A DNA stretch of 19,687 nucleotides from Clostridia bacterium (GCA_017462505.1 JAFTQY010000077.1:1-19687); one strand, 5' to 3'. Positions 1 to 7,162 are shown, numbered from the stretch's first letter. Translations and numbers: made by a program. Notes: generated from the letters alone by a model not told the origin.

Positions 1-261
1 GCTCTGCGCGAAATTTTGCCTAAATTAGAGGCGGCGGCAAAGGTAAACGTAGTGGGTATGATCATTTCCGTTGACCGCAGAGAAAAGGGCTTGACCAGTG
101 ATCTGTCGGCGGTATCCGAGGCGAAAAAGGAATTCGGTATCGACGTGTATTCGGTGGTGACGATGGACGATATTATTTCGGCAATCGAAAAGGGCGTCGT
201 AGACGGCAAAGAGCATCTCGACGCAATGTACGCATACCGCAACACCTACGGCGCAAAATAA
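1..261 (+). CDS. pyrE: Orotate phosphoribosyltransferase, C-terminal part (5' end outside window)
   Basis: This is the last 86 codons of an open frame that enters from the left edge and stops with TAA at 259-261. The tail has the typical C-terminal pattern of orotate phosphoribosyltransferase: the VVGMIISVDRREKG strand-and-loop, then an acidic helix ending in EFGIDVYSVVTMDDI. In this family the enzyme joins orotate to PRPP to give orotidine 5'-monophosphate in pyrimidine synthesis, in the cytoplasm. The PRPP-binding motif lies upstream and is not visible, so the identification rests on the C-terminal pattern alone. No neighbouring pyr gene is visible in the window. No convincing plus-strand terminator follows it. 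The next hairpin, at 303-327, has its T-rich tail on the minus strand. Confidence 0.82.
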   Translation, partial: ALREILPKLEAAAKVNVVGMIISVDRREKGLTSDLSAVSEAKKEFGIDVYSVVTMDDIISAIEKGVVDGKEHLDAMYAYRNTYGAK

Positions 262-293
262 GCGTTTTTAAAGGCGTTTTATAAGCTTAAAAT

Positions 294-327
294 GACAAAA
301 CCCCCGTCAGCGTATCCGTTTGACGGG
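294..327 (-). terminator. Hairpin with T-rich tail, minus strand
   Basis: CCCGTCA (303-309) pairs with TGACGGG (321-327), a 7-bp stem with an 11-base loop. Read on the minus strand it is followed by GGTTTTGTCATTTT, so it fits an intrinsic terminator for leftward transcription. It contains the stop codon of the small minus-strand frame. The plus strand shows no T tract after the stem. Confidence 0.45.
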
Positions 328-465
328 CGGAAACAGCCGTTTTTCTATTCTGGTTGGCAAAAAGGCGGGCGTGGCTGTGTATCGCTCGAAAACGTGCGTG
401 GCGGTCAACGCCAAAAAGAGCGCAAACAGGAAACAAACGGCGGTGATAAAGAGTTTTTTGTTCAT
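307..465 (-). CDS. Possible small single-span membrane protein (52 aa)
   Basis: A 52-codon minus-strand frame starts at the ATG at 463-465 ([10 protein letters not shown]...) and stops at 307-309. Residues 4-23 are a strongly hydrophobic segment after a Lys-Lys start, like a membrane anchor or uncleaved signal. The tail is basic and proline-containing and ends [11 protein letters not shown]. Codon choice (gcg, acc, gcc, ttg) resembles the genes around it. The stop codon lies inside a hairpin followed by a T-rich stretch on the minus strand, which argues that a leftward transcript really ends there. Against it: the ribosome binding site is weak (GAAAG), no clear promoter is visible, and I recognise no family. 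An in-frame ATG 16 codons upstream would lengthen it to 68 residues. It converges on pyrE and diverges from trpS. Confidence 0.35.
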   Translation of the reverse strand: MNKKLFITAVCFLFALFLALTATHVFERYTATPAFLPTRIEKRLFPPVKRIR

Positions 466-497
466 GCTTTCAGTATGGACAGAAAGCGGAAAAATAT

Positions 498-524
498 GTA
501 AAAAACCACGCAAACGGCGCGTGG
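498..524 (-). terminator. Second minus-strand hairpin plus T6, just upstream of trpS
   Basis: CCACGC (506-511) pairs with GCGTGG (519-524). On the minus strand the stem is followed directly by TTTTTT. On the plus strand the same stem sits about 10 bases ahead of the trpS ribosome binding site and could influence translation instead. No gene is known that would need a leftward terminator here. Confidence 0.3.
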
Positions 525-542
525 CGAAAGGGTAGGAGCAAT

Positions 543-1586
543 ATGAAAAAGATCATTTTAACAGGGGACAGACCTACGGGAAAATTGCATATCGGGCATT
601 ACGTGGGGTCGCTCAGACGGCGCGTAGAATTGCAAAACAGCGGCGATTTTGAAAAAATTTACATCATGATCGCGGACGCGCAGGCGTTTACGGACAATTT
701 CGATAATCCCGACAAGGTCCGCGCAAATATCACGGAGGTCGCGCTCGATTATCTTGCGTGCGGTCTTGACCCCGAAAAAGCGACGATTTTTATTCAGTCG
801 CACGTCGAACAGCTCACCGAGCTTACGTACTATTATATGAACCTCGTAACCTTGTCCCGCTTAGAGCGCAATCCAACGGTAAAGACGGAGCTGAAACTTC
901 GCAATTTTGAAGGGTCGATCCCGATGGGATTTTTGACCTACCCCGTATCGCAGACGGCGGACATTACGGCGTTTAAGGCGACGACCGTACCCGTGGGCGA
1001 GGATCAGTTGCCCATGTTAGAACAGGCGCGCGAGATCGTGCGCAGCTTCAACGGCTTGTACGGCGAAACGCTCGTCGAACCGCAGGCGGTATTGCCCCAA
1101 AACAAATCGTGCTTGCGTTTGCCCGGCACGGACGGCATGGCGAAAATGAGCAAATCGCTGGGCAATTGTATCTACCTTTCGGACAGCGCGGACGAGATTA
1201 AACGCAAGGTTATGGGCATGTACACCGACCCCAACCATATCAAGGTCACCGACCCCGGCGATACGAAAAACAACCCGACGTTTATTTATTTGGACGCATT
1301 CTCGACGGAAGAGCATTTCAAGGCATACCTGCCCGAATATGCTAACCTTGACGAGCTGAAAGCGCATTACGAGCGTGGCGGGCTTGGCGACATGAAGGTC
1401 AAGAAATTCTTGAACGCGGTGATGCAGGAAACGTTAGAGCCGATCCGCACCCGTCGCGAGGAGTTGGCAAAGGACTTGCCTGCGATCTGGGCGATGCTCA
1501 AAAAGGGGAGCGAGGACGCGCGCGCGGTGGCGGCGCAGACCCTTGCCGAAGTTAAAAAGGCAATGAAGATCAATTATTTTGAATAA
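543..1586 (+). CDS. trpS: Tryptophanyl-tRNA synthetase
   Basis: A 347-residue class I aminoacyl-tRNA synthetase that charges tRNA-Trp with tryptophan using ATP, in the cytoplasm. The ATP-binding signatures are intact: [13 protein letters not shown] with HIGH at residues 16-19, and KMSKS at 201-205 within [25 protein letters not shown] near residues 152-165 is also typical of TrpRS. The length fits bacterial TrpRS, which is usually about 330-350 residues. The ATG at 543 is preceded by AGGAG with a short 4-base gap. No T-box (no GGGTGGNACCGCG-like box) is visible upstream, although T-boxes often control trpS in Firmicutes. It is monocistronic: a hairpin follows at 1601-1626 and the next gene is convergent. 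Confidence 0.97.
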   Translation: MKKIILTGDRPTGKLHIGHYVGSLRRRVELQNSGDFEKIYIMIADAQAFTDNFDNPDKVRANITEVALDYLACGLDPEKATIFIQSHVEQLTELTYYYMNLVTLSRLERNPTVKTELKLRNFEGSIPMGFLTYPVSQTADITAFKATTVPVGEDQLPMLEQAREIVRSFNGLYGETLVEPQAVLPQNKSCLRLPGTDGMAKMSKSLGNCIYLSDSADEIKRKVMGMYTDPNHIKVTDPGDTKNNPTFIYLDAFSTEEHFKAYLPEYANLDELKAHYERGGLGDMKVKKFLNAVMQETLEPIRTRREELAKDLPAIWAMLKKGSEDARAVAAQTLAEVKKAMKINYFE

Positions 1587-1600
1587 GAAAACCATGAGAA

Positions 1601-1630
1601 AAGCCGAGGCAGACGCGCCTCGGCTTTAAT
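1601..1630. terminator. Shared intrinsic terminator between trpS and HU
   Basis: AAGCCGAGGC (1601-1610) and GCCTCGGCTT (1617-1626) form a perfect 10-bp stem with a 6-base loop. On the minus strand the tail is TTTTCTCAT and on the plus strand TTTAAT. It therefore works best for HU but can serve both convergent genes. Confidence 0.8.
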
Positions 1631-1646
1631 AGAGCAAATTTTTCAA

Positions 1647-1922
1647 TTAGTTGTTGATGATATCCTTGTAAGCTTTACCGAATTTCATCACGGGTTTTTT
1701 GCATGCAGGAATTTCCACGGGAGCTTTCGTCTGAGGGTTGATACCCGTCTTAGCCGCTACTTCTTTTACTTCAAAAGAACCGAAACCAACGAGGTTAACC
1801 TTTTCGCCAGCCTTCAACGCTTCGGTAACCGTAGCGATAAATGCGTCGTACGCGATAGCCGCGTCCTTGTTCGTGAAACCTGCTTTTTCTGCCATTGCTT
1901 TGATCAATTCGCCTTTGTTCAT
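1647..1922 (-). CDS. hup: HU family DNA-binding protein
   Basis: A 91-residue histone-like protein that binds and bends DNA as a dimer in the nucleoid. The sequence has the HU order: an N-terminal helical part (MNKGELIKAMAEKAGF...), the core GFGSFEV, then the DNA-binding arm around NPQTKAPVEIPA and the closing helix KFGKAYKDIIN. The position that is usually Arg in the family signature (RxGxNPxT) reads Lys-Thr-Gly-Ile here, a mild departure that keeps a basic side chain. The length is normal. Its start is supported by AAAGGGGA upstream and by a near-perfect promoter about 60-90 bases further out. It is a single-gene unit, typical for an abundant nucleoid protein. Confidence 0.96.
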   Translation of the reverse strand: MNKGELIKAMAEKAGFTNKDAAIAYDAFIATVTEALKAGEKVNLVGFGSFEVKEVAAKTGINPQTKAPVEIPACKKPVMKFGKAYKDIINN

Positions 1923-1982
1923 TAGAGAATCCCCTTTATAATAATTTATTTCTTAAAAACGCGAAAATCTTTAAGTATTTCT

Positions 1983-2011
1983 ATTATACCCCATATACGC
2001 TGTTTTGTCAA
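1983..2011 (-). promoter_or_regulatory. Consensus sigma-A promoter of HU
   Basis: On the minus strand TTGACA (2006-2011), a 17-base spacer, then TATAAT (1983-1988). Both hexamers are perfect, which predicts strong constitutive expression with a leader of about 55 bases. Confidence 0.88.
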
Positions 2012-2105
2012 TAGGGAAACGTAAAAAAAATGCCGAAAAACCTTGAAAAATAAAGGATTTTTTGCGTTTTTTGCCATTAAAAACAAAAGATTGCCTTTTT
2101 TGGGC

Positions 2106-2149
2106 GTAAAAATAGCCGCAGTCCGCTAAAACAAAGGGATTACGGCTAT
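2106..2149 (-). terminator. Terminator downstream of the YitT gene
   Basis: ATAGCCG (2112-2118) pairs with CGGCTAT (2143-2149). On the minus strand the stem runs into TTTTTACG. The loop is long (24 bases) and A/T-rich. The stretch 1940-2165 otherwise holds only the HU promoter and A/T-rich DNA. Confidence 0.6.
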
Positions 2150-2165
2150 ATTTTGCTGTGAACGC

Positions 2166-2861
2166 TTACATTTCCCCAGAGTGGAAACCAAGCCCCAAAA
2201 CCTGCGAAACCTTGCTCATAACGGCAAAGGAATCGGGGTCGATCTGTTTCATCAATCGGCGCACGGTAGTCACCTGACGGCGGCTGACGACAACGACCAG
2301 CATCGTGCGTTCTGTCTGCGTATACATACCCGTTGCGGGCATTGCGGTTACGCCGCGGCTCAGCTCGTGCATCAGCACGCGCGACATCAATTCGGGCTTG
2401 TCGGTGATAATTCTAAATTCGATCGCCGAGTGATACCCGTGCGTGACCGTTTCGTTGGTTTTGCTTTCGATATACGATTCAAACGCCGCCATCATAATCG
2501 GGAGCAGAGTCGCACCGTAATTGATCTTGCCCGTGTCGGGATACCGTTCGTAGAACACAAACACCGAACAACCGATGATCACGCAGTTGATCATAAAGAT
2601 CACCCACGCGATAGAGGACGCGTTGACCTTTTTCTGGATCATGACCGCCGCGATATCCGCGCCACCCGTACTGCCGCCGACTTTAAAGGCGAGGGCGATG
2701 GCTACGCCGATACAAAGCCCCGCCGCAATCGCCGCAAAAATCTTTTCGCCGCCCGTACCGAACTCGATACGGAAATCGTCAAACGCCTGTTCAAAGATAA
2801 ACAGCCACAGCGATTGCAAACCGATATTCGTCGCGGAAAGAATGGCAAACCGCTTTTTCAC
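2166..2861 (-). CDS. YitT family membrane protein, C-terminal portion (split gene)
   Basis: A 231-residue frame equal to the second part of a YitT-family protein (integral membrane DUF161 region plus C-terminal DUF2179). Hydrophobic spans lie near residues 41-62 and 83-104. A soluble tail follows from about residue 140. It holds the DUF2179-like pattern SRGVTAMPATGMYTQ, then VVVSRRQ, DPDSFAVM and VLGLGF. The only available start is GTG at 2859-2861, overlapping the TGA of the upstream frame as GTGA. In an intact YitT the upstream frame would run straight into this one: reading back past the GTG gives ...FFVKKRFAI, which joins naturally to NLPLVLISF. A one-base deletion in the T run is the simplest explanation. 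Translational coupling of two subunits is the alternative. The family's function is not firmly known. Confidence 0.75.
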   Translation of the reverse strand: MKKRFAILSATNIGLQSLWLFIFEQAFDDFRIEFGTGGEKIFAAIAAGLCIGVAIALAFKVGGSTGGADIAAVMIQKKVNASSIAWVIFMINCVIIGCSVFVFYERYPDTGKINYGATLLPIMMAAFESYIESKTNETVTHGYHSAIEFRIITDKPELMSRVLMHELSRGVTAMPATGMYTQTERTMLVVVVSRRQVTTVRRLMKQIDPDSFAVMSKVSQVLGLGFHSGEM

Positions 2862-3184
2862 AAAGAAAAGGAAATGAGAACAAGGGGCAGGTTAAGCCCC
2901 AGCACCACGATCGATTGCGGAACTTTGCCGTTTGAGGCTACGTTGAGCAAAATCGCGACGCCGCTTGCGCCGCCGATCGTAAAGTCGTTGGGGGTGATCA
3001 GGCTATGCGCCGCAAAGGCGATAAGCAGCGAGGAAAAGATCGTATACACAAACGCCTTTATCCACAGCATTACCTTGCCTTTCGTACTGCCCGCCAAAGG
3101 ATCGATATTATCCTTGGTGATTTTCGGTGGCAAAGGGGAATGCTCGTCCGTTTTTGCTGCCGATAAAAGGTCTTTTTCTTCCAT
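2858..3184 (-). CDS. YitT family membrane protein, N-terminal portion (split gene)
   Basis: 108 residues: a polar N-terminal extension of about 36 residues, a hydrophobic span at about 40-63, then the YitT hallmark ITPNDFTIGGASGVAILLN and a second hydrophobic run NLPLVLISF. The frame stops with TGA at 2858-2860, exactly where an intact family member continues into the next transmembrane segment. Alone it has about two spans, so it is unlikely to be a complete YitT. The ATG at 3182-3184 has a modest GAGG site upstream. It lies 54 bases after rplI on the same strand with no clear terminator between, so it may be read from the rplI promoter. Confidence 0.75.
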   Translation of the reverse strand: MEEKDLLSAAKTDEHSPLPPKITKDNIDPLAGSTKGKVMLWIKAFVYTIFSSLLIAFAAHSLITPNDFTIGGASGVAILLNVASNGKVPQSIVVLGLNLPLVLISFSL

Positions 3185-3238
3185 AATAAAACCTCGTGTT
3201 TCTTCTGATTTATTCTATGACGCGCACGTATTTTTAGA

Positions 3239-3679
3239 TTACAGAGCCTCGACGACGAAGGTGATCTTCGCCGTGACGTTTTCCATTAGGCGGATTTCCG
3301 CGGGGAACGCGCCCAAGGTTTTTACGCTGTCCATCTTGATTTTCTTTTTGTCGATATCAAAGCCGATTTCTGCCAAAGCCGCCGCCACGTGCGCCGACGA
3401 TACCGAGCCGAACATTTTTCCGTTTTCGCCCGTTTTGATCTTTACGGACACGGACTTGCCCTCTAAGGTTGCCGCCAGCTCTTTAAGAGCCTTGACCTCT
3501 TCCGCCTTATGGAATTCCTGCGCGGCTTTCTTTTGCGCCGCCTCGTGGATGTTGCTTGCCGTAGCCGCCTGCGCCAGCCCTTTCTTGATCAAGAAATTCC
3601 GTCCGTAGCCGTCCGCCACTTCCACGACGTCGCCCTTTTTACCCGTGCCTTTTACGTCTGCCTTTAAGATAACTTTCAT
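3239..3679 (-). CDS. rplI: 50S ribosomal protein L9
   Basis: 146 residues with the bL9 order: the N-terminal rRNA-binding domain [17 protein letters not shown]... with [14 protein letters not shown], a long charged connecting helix (about 45-75) and the C-terminal domain with [17 protein letters not shown] chose the ATG at 3677-3679 because it gives the conserved MKVIL start and lies 8 bases after GGAGG. Two upstream in-frame ATGs would add 2 or 8 unusual residues; the nearer one is too close to the ribosome binding site, and the farther one lies ahead of it. L9 sits in the large subunit at the base of the L1 stalk. Here rplI is separated from rpsF-ssb-rpsR, with which it is often linked, and has its own promoter. 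Confidence 0.96.
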   Translation of the reverse strand: MKVILKADVKGTGKKGDVVEVADGYGRNFLIKKGLAQAATASNIHEAAQKKAAQEFHKAEEVKALKELAATLEGKSVSVKIKTGENGKMFGSVSSAHVAAALAEIGFDIDKKKIKMDSVKTLGAFPAEIRLMENVTAKITFVVEAL

Positions 3680-3714
3680 TTGCATATCCTCCGTCAATTT
3701 CACTTAACGGTACT

Positions 3715-3743
3715 ATTGTAACGCAAAATTTTGGAAATGTCAA
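3715..3743 (-). promoter_or_regulatory. Sigma-A promoter of rplI
   Basis: Minus strand TTGACA (3738-3743), 17-base spacer, TACAAT (3715-3720). It overlaps the upstream region of the divergent DUF1540 gene, whose likely -10 is TATACT at 3763-3768 with only a poor -35 in the shared region. Confidence 0.8.
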
Positions 3744-3796
3744 TATTTTTTTGAAAGTTGGGTATACTGTATTTACCGGATAAGGAGGAAATTATC

Positions 3797-3958
3797 ATGG
3801 AAGGACGTGAAGTAAACACGAGTATCGGTTGTAACGTGACCGATTGCAAGTACAACAAGGCAGGGGATTATTGCACTCTGCACAAGATCCACGTAGGCAA
3901 TACGTGCAGCTGCGACGCAGAAAGCTGTACGTGCTGCGACAGCTTTGAAAGAAAATAA
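3797..3958 (+). CDS. DUF1540 domain protein, small cysteine-rich
   Basis: A 53-residue protein starting at the ATG at 3797-3799, 8 bases after a perfect AAGGAGG. An upstream in-frame start would add 13 residues but has no ribosome binding site. The sequence carries the DUF1540 pattern GCNVTDCKYNKAGDYCTLHKIHVG, then a cysteine-rich tail NTCSCDAESCTCCDSF, eight cysteines in all. DUF1540 proteins are common in Clostridia. The regular cysteines suggest a small metal-binding or disulfide-stabilised fold, but the function is not known. It has no signal peptide, so it is probably cytoplasmic. It is a single gene with its own terminator. Confidence 0.88.
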   Translation: MEGREVNTSIGCNVTDCKYNKAGDYCTLHKIHVGNTCSCDAESCTCCDSFERK

Positions 3959-3977
3959 GCTGATACGCGGATAAAAG

Positions 3978-4008
3978 ACCGCCTTGCCGTTCGGTAGGGC
4001 GGTTTTTT
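3978..4008 (+). terminator. Intrinsic terminator of the DUF1540 gene
   Basis: ACCGCC (3978-3983) pairs with GGCGGT (3998-4003), followed by a T run to 4008. The loop can pair further around TTGCC/GGTAG. Confidence 0.8.
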
Positions 4009-4037
4009 GATATAAAGAAAAGACGCTGGACAGAGCT

Positions 4038-4238
4038 GTCATACCGACCGAGCGTAGCGAGTGGAGTGTATCTAAAAAAGTAATAAGTAAAAGTGAAAAG
4101 TGAATAAGTGCGGTGAAGATTTATAAGAGATCGCCACGTCTAACGGCTCGCGATGACAAAAAGAAGATACGCGCGACTACGGCTAACGCCTACGCTCGGT
4201 ATGACAAACAAACCGAATAGCAAGCAGAGCGGTATGAC
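4038..4238. repeat. Cluster of GTCAT...AGAT(C) intergenic repeat elements
   Basis: The gene-free stretch 4009-4436 holds several copies of one motif in both orientations. The first reads GTCATACCGACCGAGCG... and ends TGTATCT (4038-4073, forward). Reverse copies run from AGATCGCC to CGATGAC (4128-4157) and from AGATACGC to CGGTATGAC (4165-4205). A reverse fragment, GAGCGGTATGAC, ends at 4238. Between the first two lies a low-complexity run built on AAGTG (about 4077-4111). Each unit has an imperfect inner palindrome of the GCGTAGCGAG type. A relative (GTCATTGCGA...GCAATCTC) occurs at 17401-17439, so this is a dispersed family in this genome. Confidence 0.65.
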
Positions 4239-4348
4239 AAGGGCTATGTCAAAAAACTATCCGATATTCGGTTGATGATCATTTCGCTACCTTTTATCGC
4301 AAAATTATATCGAAAGAAATTATCGAAAAAATATATCGAATCAATAAA

Positions 4349-4389
4349 TTTTTATCGATTACCTAAAATCGCTTGCTTTTTATCGATTA
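4349..4389 (+). promoter_or_regulatory. Direct repeat TTTTTATCGATTA, possible operator of the EIIC gene
   Basis: TTTTTATCGATTA occurs at 4349-4361 and again at 4377-4389, a 28-base step of nearly three helical turns. The second copy lies inside the promoter spacer. Several partial copies (TATCGAAA, TATATCGAA) precede them from about 4305. The placement suits a repressor that blocks RNA polymerase. The regulator is unknown. Confidence 0.4.
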
Positions 4390-4401
4390 GGTGTGTATAA
4401 T
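4373..4401 (+). promoter_or_regulatory. Sigma-A promoter of the EIIC gene
   Basis: TTGCTT (4373-4378), a 17-base spacer, TATAAT (4396-4401). Transcription would begin about 30 bases before the start codon. Confidence 0.75.
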
Positions 4402-4436
4402 GGTGTCAATCAGAAATAAGGTTTAGGAGCGGATTT

Positions 4437-5555
4437 ATGGAAAAAGCGGAAAAACTGACGGTGAAACAAAAATGCGCAGGCTATTTTAAAAGCTTGCCCA
4501 AGCGGTATTTTATCACGGCGTTTTCGGGTATGGCGCAGGGCTTGTTCGTGACCTTGATCGCGGGCACGATCTTGGCGCAAATTGCGGGCTGGATCAATAA
4601 GATCGGCGACGGGAACTACGTCGGCAACACCCTCTTGTACATAGCGAATATTGCAAAATCGCTGATGGGCGCGGGGATCGGCGTGGGGATCGCGTATGCG
4701 CTCGGCAAAAACAAACTGCTGACCTTTTCGGCGGCGGTTGCGGGCATGGTCGGGGCGTTTTCGGATAAATTGATCGTAGGGCAAGACCCGTTTACCCTCT
4801 TGGCGTGGGGCGCGCCCGGTAACCCGATCGGCGCGTACGTCGTGACGATGCTGGTGGTCGAGGTCGTAGGCTTGTACGCAGGCAAAACCAAGCTGGATAT
4901 TCTGCTTGTACCCTTGGGGGCGTTGACCCTTGCCCTTGGCGGCGTGTTTGCGGCGTATCCGTTTATCGAATTTGTCAATCTGCTCGGCAAAGGCATTGAA
5001 AAAGCAACGGCGATCACCCCGCTTTTGATGGGGATCGTGATTGCGGTGGCGATGGGGATTTTGCTGACGATGCCAACCTCTTCCGCCGCGATTTGGTTGT
5101 CCTTTGCGTTGGGGAACACGTCGGAGGCAATGCTCCGTGCAGGGGGCGCGGCTACGGTGGGGTGCGCCTGCCACATGATCGGCTTTGCCGTCGCAAGTTA
5201 CCGTGAAAATAAAGTCGGCGGTTTGATTTCGCAAGGGGTGGGGACGAGCATGTTGCAGATTCCGAATATCATGAAAAAACCCGTGATCATGCTACCGATG
5301 ATCATTTCCAGCGCGATTTGCGGACCGCTCGCCACTTGCCTTTTTAAGCTTAAATGCGGCGCGTCGGGCGGCGGCATGGGCACGAGCGGTTTGGTCGGCG
5401 TGTTCGACCTCTTTGAATACACGAGCGGCGCGCTCGGCTACGTGGGCATTATTCTGTTGATGTTCGTTCTGCCCGCGATTCTCAATATCGCAATTTCCGA
5501 ATTTATGAGAAAGAAAGGCTGGATCAAAGACGGCGATATGAAATTAGATTTATAA
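4437..5555 (+). CDS. PTS EIIC-type membrane permease (PTS_EIIC_2 family), stand-alone
   Basis: A 372-residue polytopic membrane protein with about eight or more hydrophobic spans. Family-like motifs include MGAGIGVGIAYALGKNKLL near 80-98, a long glycine-rich run ending TMPTSSAAIWLSFAL (about 213-227), GGAATVGCACHMIGFAV, and a late loop CGASGGGMGTSGLVG. It reads as the PTS_EIIC_2 type (PF13303) membrane subunit, which in known PTS systems binds and moves a sugar while EIIB and EIIA pass phosphate from HPr. No EIIA, EIIB or sugar-metabolism gene is next to it, so the substrate and the phosphorylation partner cannot be read from context. The start at 4437 follows AGGAG with a normal gap. It has its own promoter and terminator. 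Confidence 0.82.
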   Translation: MEKAEKLTVKQKCAGYFKSLPKRYFITAFSGMAQGLFVTLIAGTILAQIAGWINKIGDGNYVGNTLLYIANIAKSLMGAGIGVGIAYALGKNKLLTFSAAVAGMVGAFSDKLIVGQDPFTLLAWGAPGNPIGAYVVTMLVVEVVGLYAGKTKLDILLVPLGALTLALGGVFAAYPFIEFVNLLGKGIEKATAITPLLMGIVIAVAMGILLTMPTSSAAIWLSFALGNTSEAMLRAGGAATVGCACHMIGFAVASYRENKVGGLISQGVGTSMLQIPNIMKKPVIMLPMIISSAICGPLATCLFKLKCGASGGGMGTSGLVGVFDLFEYTSGALGYVGIILLMFVLPAILNIAISEFMRKKGWIKDGDMKLDL

Positions 5556-5575
5556 AACAGCGTAAAGATAACGAA

Positions 5576-5608
5576 AAAACCGAGCCCCGCGGGGTTCGGT
5601 TTTTCTAT
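5576..5608. terminator. Bidirectional terminator between the EIIC and DUF1846 genes
   Basis: An almost perfect palindrome, AACCGAGCCCCGCGGGGTTCGGTT (5578-5601 region), flanked by an A run on the left and a T run on the right. Either convergent transcript therefore ends in a hairpin followed by T residues. Confidence 0.85.
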
Positions 5609-5636
5609 GCGAGTTTTCTGTTTTTTAGCAAAAGCC

Positions 5637-7121
5637 CTATACCTGTTCCGTAACGACTACTTGGCGTTGGGGCTCGCAGGTGAGGTGCATGCCCAGCGAT
5701 TTACAGGTTCGCTCGTCCACGTGCGCCAGCATGACCGTCGAGTGTACCTCGCAATTTTTCAGCTTGTCCAGCTGCGCCACCGCCTTTTTCGCTTTCGGGT
5801 CGTTGACCGCGCAAATGGACAGTGCCATCAGTACTTCGTCCGTATGCAAGCGGGGGTTGACCGCGCCCATGTGTTGGACTTTCAGCCGTTGCAACGGCTC
5901 GATAATGGTGGGGGAAATAAGCTCGATCTCGTCGTTGATCCCGCCGAGCACTTTCAGCGCGTTCAGGATTGCCGCCGCTGCCGCGCCGAGCAGATCGCCC
6001 GTTTTACCCGTTACGATACGCCCGTCGTTTAGCTCGATCGCGACCGCGGGTGAGCCCGTCAATTCCGCCTTTGCAAGGGCGGGGGCAACCGCTTTTCGAT
6101 CGTCTACCGAAATGCCCGATTTGCTCATCAAAAGCTCTAATTTTGCGACCACGTCCTTGGGGGTTCTGCCCTTTTTTGCGTCGCAAAGCGCGGCGTAATA
6201 ACGGCGAATGATCTCGTTTTTGGACGCCTCGCGACAGGCGTCGTCGTTTACGATACAAAAGCCCGCCATATTCACGCCCATATCCGTTGGCGATTTGTAG
6301 GGGGAATACCCCAAAATCTTTTGCAGCATTGCCGAAACCACGGGGAAAATTTCCACGTCGCGGTTGTAATTGACCGCCATCGTGCCGTATGCCTCCATGT
6401 GGTAAGGGTCGATCATGTTCACGTCGTTGAGGTCCGCCGTCGCCGCCTCGTACGCCGCGTTGACGGGGTGAGAGAGGGGAATGCTCCAAATCGGGAACGT
6501 TTCAAATTTGGCATAGCCCGCTTTTACGCCGCGCAGATTTTCGTGATAGAGCTGCGAAAGGCAGGTCGCCATTTTGCCGCTGCCAGGCCCAGGCGCGGTC
6601 ACGACGACAAGCCGCCGCGAGGTAGGCACGTACTCGTTCTTGCCGTAGCCCTCGTCGCTGACGATCTTAGCAACGTCGTGCGGATATCCCTCGATCGCGT
6701 AATGCTTATACACGGGGATACCGAGGTTGTTCAGCCGCTTGATAAACCCGTCCACGGCGGGCTGGGGCTGGTACATGGTCATAACCACGCTCCCGACGAA
6801 CAGCCCTTTGCTCTTAAAAATATCGATAAGGCGGATTACGTCCGCGTCGTAGGTGATGCCAAGGTCGCTGCGGTACTTGTTTTTCACGATATCGTTCGCG
6901 CTGATCACGACCAAAATTTCGGCGATAGAGCGGAGCTTTAACAGCATTTTGATCTTGCTGTCCGGCTCAAAACCGGGCAAGACGCGGGAAGCGTGATAAT
7001 CGTCAAAAAGCTTGCCGCCGAATTCCAAATACAGCTTATCCCCGAACGCGTCGATACGTTCCTGGATCTTTTCGGACTGCAAGGACAAATATTTTTTGTT
7101 GTCAAACCCGATCTTGTTCAT
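5637..7121 (-). CDS. DUF1846 family protein
   Basis: A 494-residue cytoplasmic protein matching DUF1846 (PF08903) over its whole length, at the usual size of about 500 residues. Typical blocks are MNKIGFDNKKYLSLQSEKIQ at the start, LEFGGKLFDDYHASRVLPGF (about 32-51), ISANDI and KNKYRSDLGITYD. A glycine-rich loop APGPGSGKMATCLSQ (176-190) resembles a nucleotide-binding P-loop. It is followed by KFETFPIWSIPLSHPVN and YEAATADLNDVNMIDP. The family is widespread in anaerobic Firmicutes, and structures show a large multi-domain fold, but I know of no settled function. The start follows AAAGGAG at the right distance. It is a single-gene unit with its own promoter, and no context clue links it to the neighbouring genes. 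Confidence 0.93.
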   Translation of the reverse strand: MNKIGFDNKKYLSLQSEKIQERIDAFGDKLYLEFGGKLFDDYHASRVLPGFEPDSKIKMLLKLRSIAEILVVISANDIVKNKYRSDLGITYDADVIRLIDIFKSKGLFVGSVVMTMYQPQPAVDGFIKRLNNLGIPVYKHYAIEGYPHDVAKIVSDEGYGKNEYVPTSRRLVVVTAPGPGSGKMATCLSQLYHENLRGVKAGYAKFETFPIWSIPLSHPVNAAYEAATADLNDVNMIDPYHMEAYGTMAVNYNRDVEIFPVVSAMLQKILGYSPYKSPTDMGVNMAGFCIVNDDACREASKNEIIRRYYAALCDAKKGRTPKDVVAKLELLMSKSGISVDDRKAVAPALAKAELTGSPAVAIELNDGRIVTGKTGDLLGAAAAAILNALKVLGGINDEIELISPTIIEPLQRLKVQHMGAVNPRLHTDEVLMALSICAVNDPKAKKAVAQLDKLKNCEVHSTVMLAHVDERTCKSLGMHLTCEPQRQVVVTEQV

Positions 7122-7162
7122 AAAATTTCTCCTTTGTTGCTCCGTAGAACTCTATCCTATAC

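Noticed and set aside
501..542. T-box or trp attenuator ahead of trpS
   Set aside because: No T-box sequence, no specifier-like loop and no plus-strand terminator could be found.
2181..3608. 475-codon plus-strand frame opposite the YitT gene and rplI
   Set aside because: It is antisense to two recognised genes, rich in His/Arg/Asp from reversed codons, and has no ribosome binding site.
4410..5234. 274-codon minus-strand frame opposite the EIIC gene
   Set aside because: An Arg/His/Gln-rich shadow of a clear membrane protein, without start signals or family resemblance.
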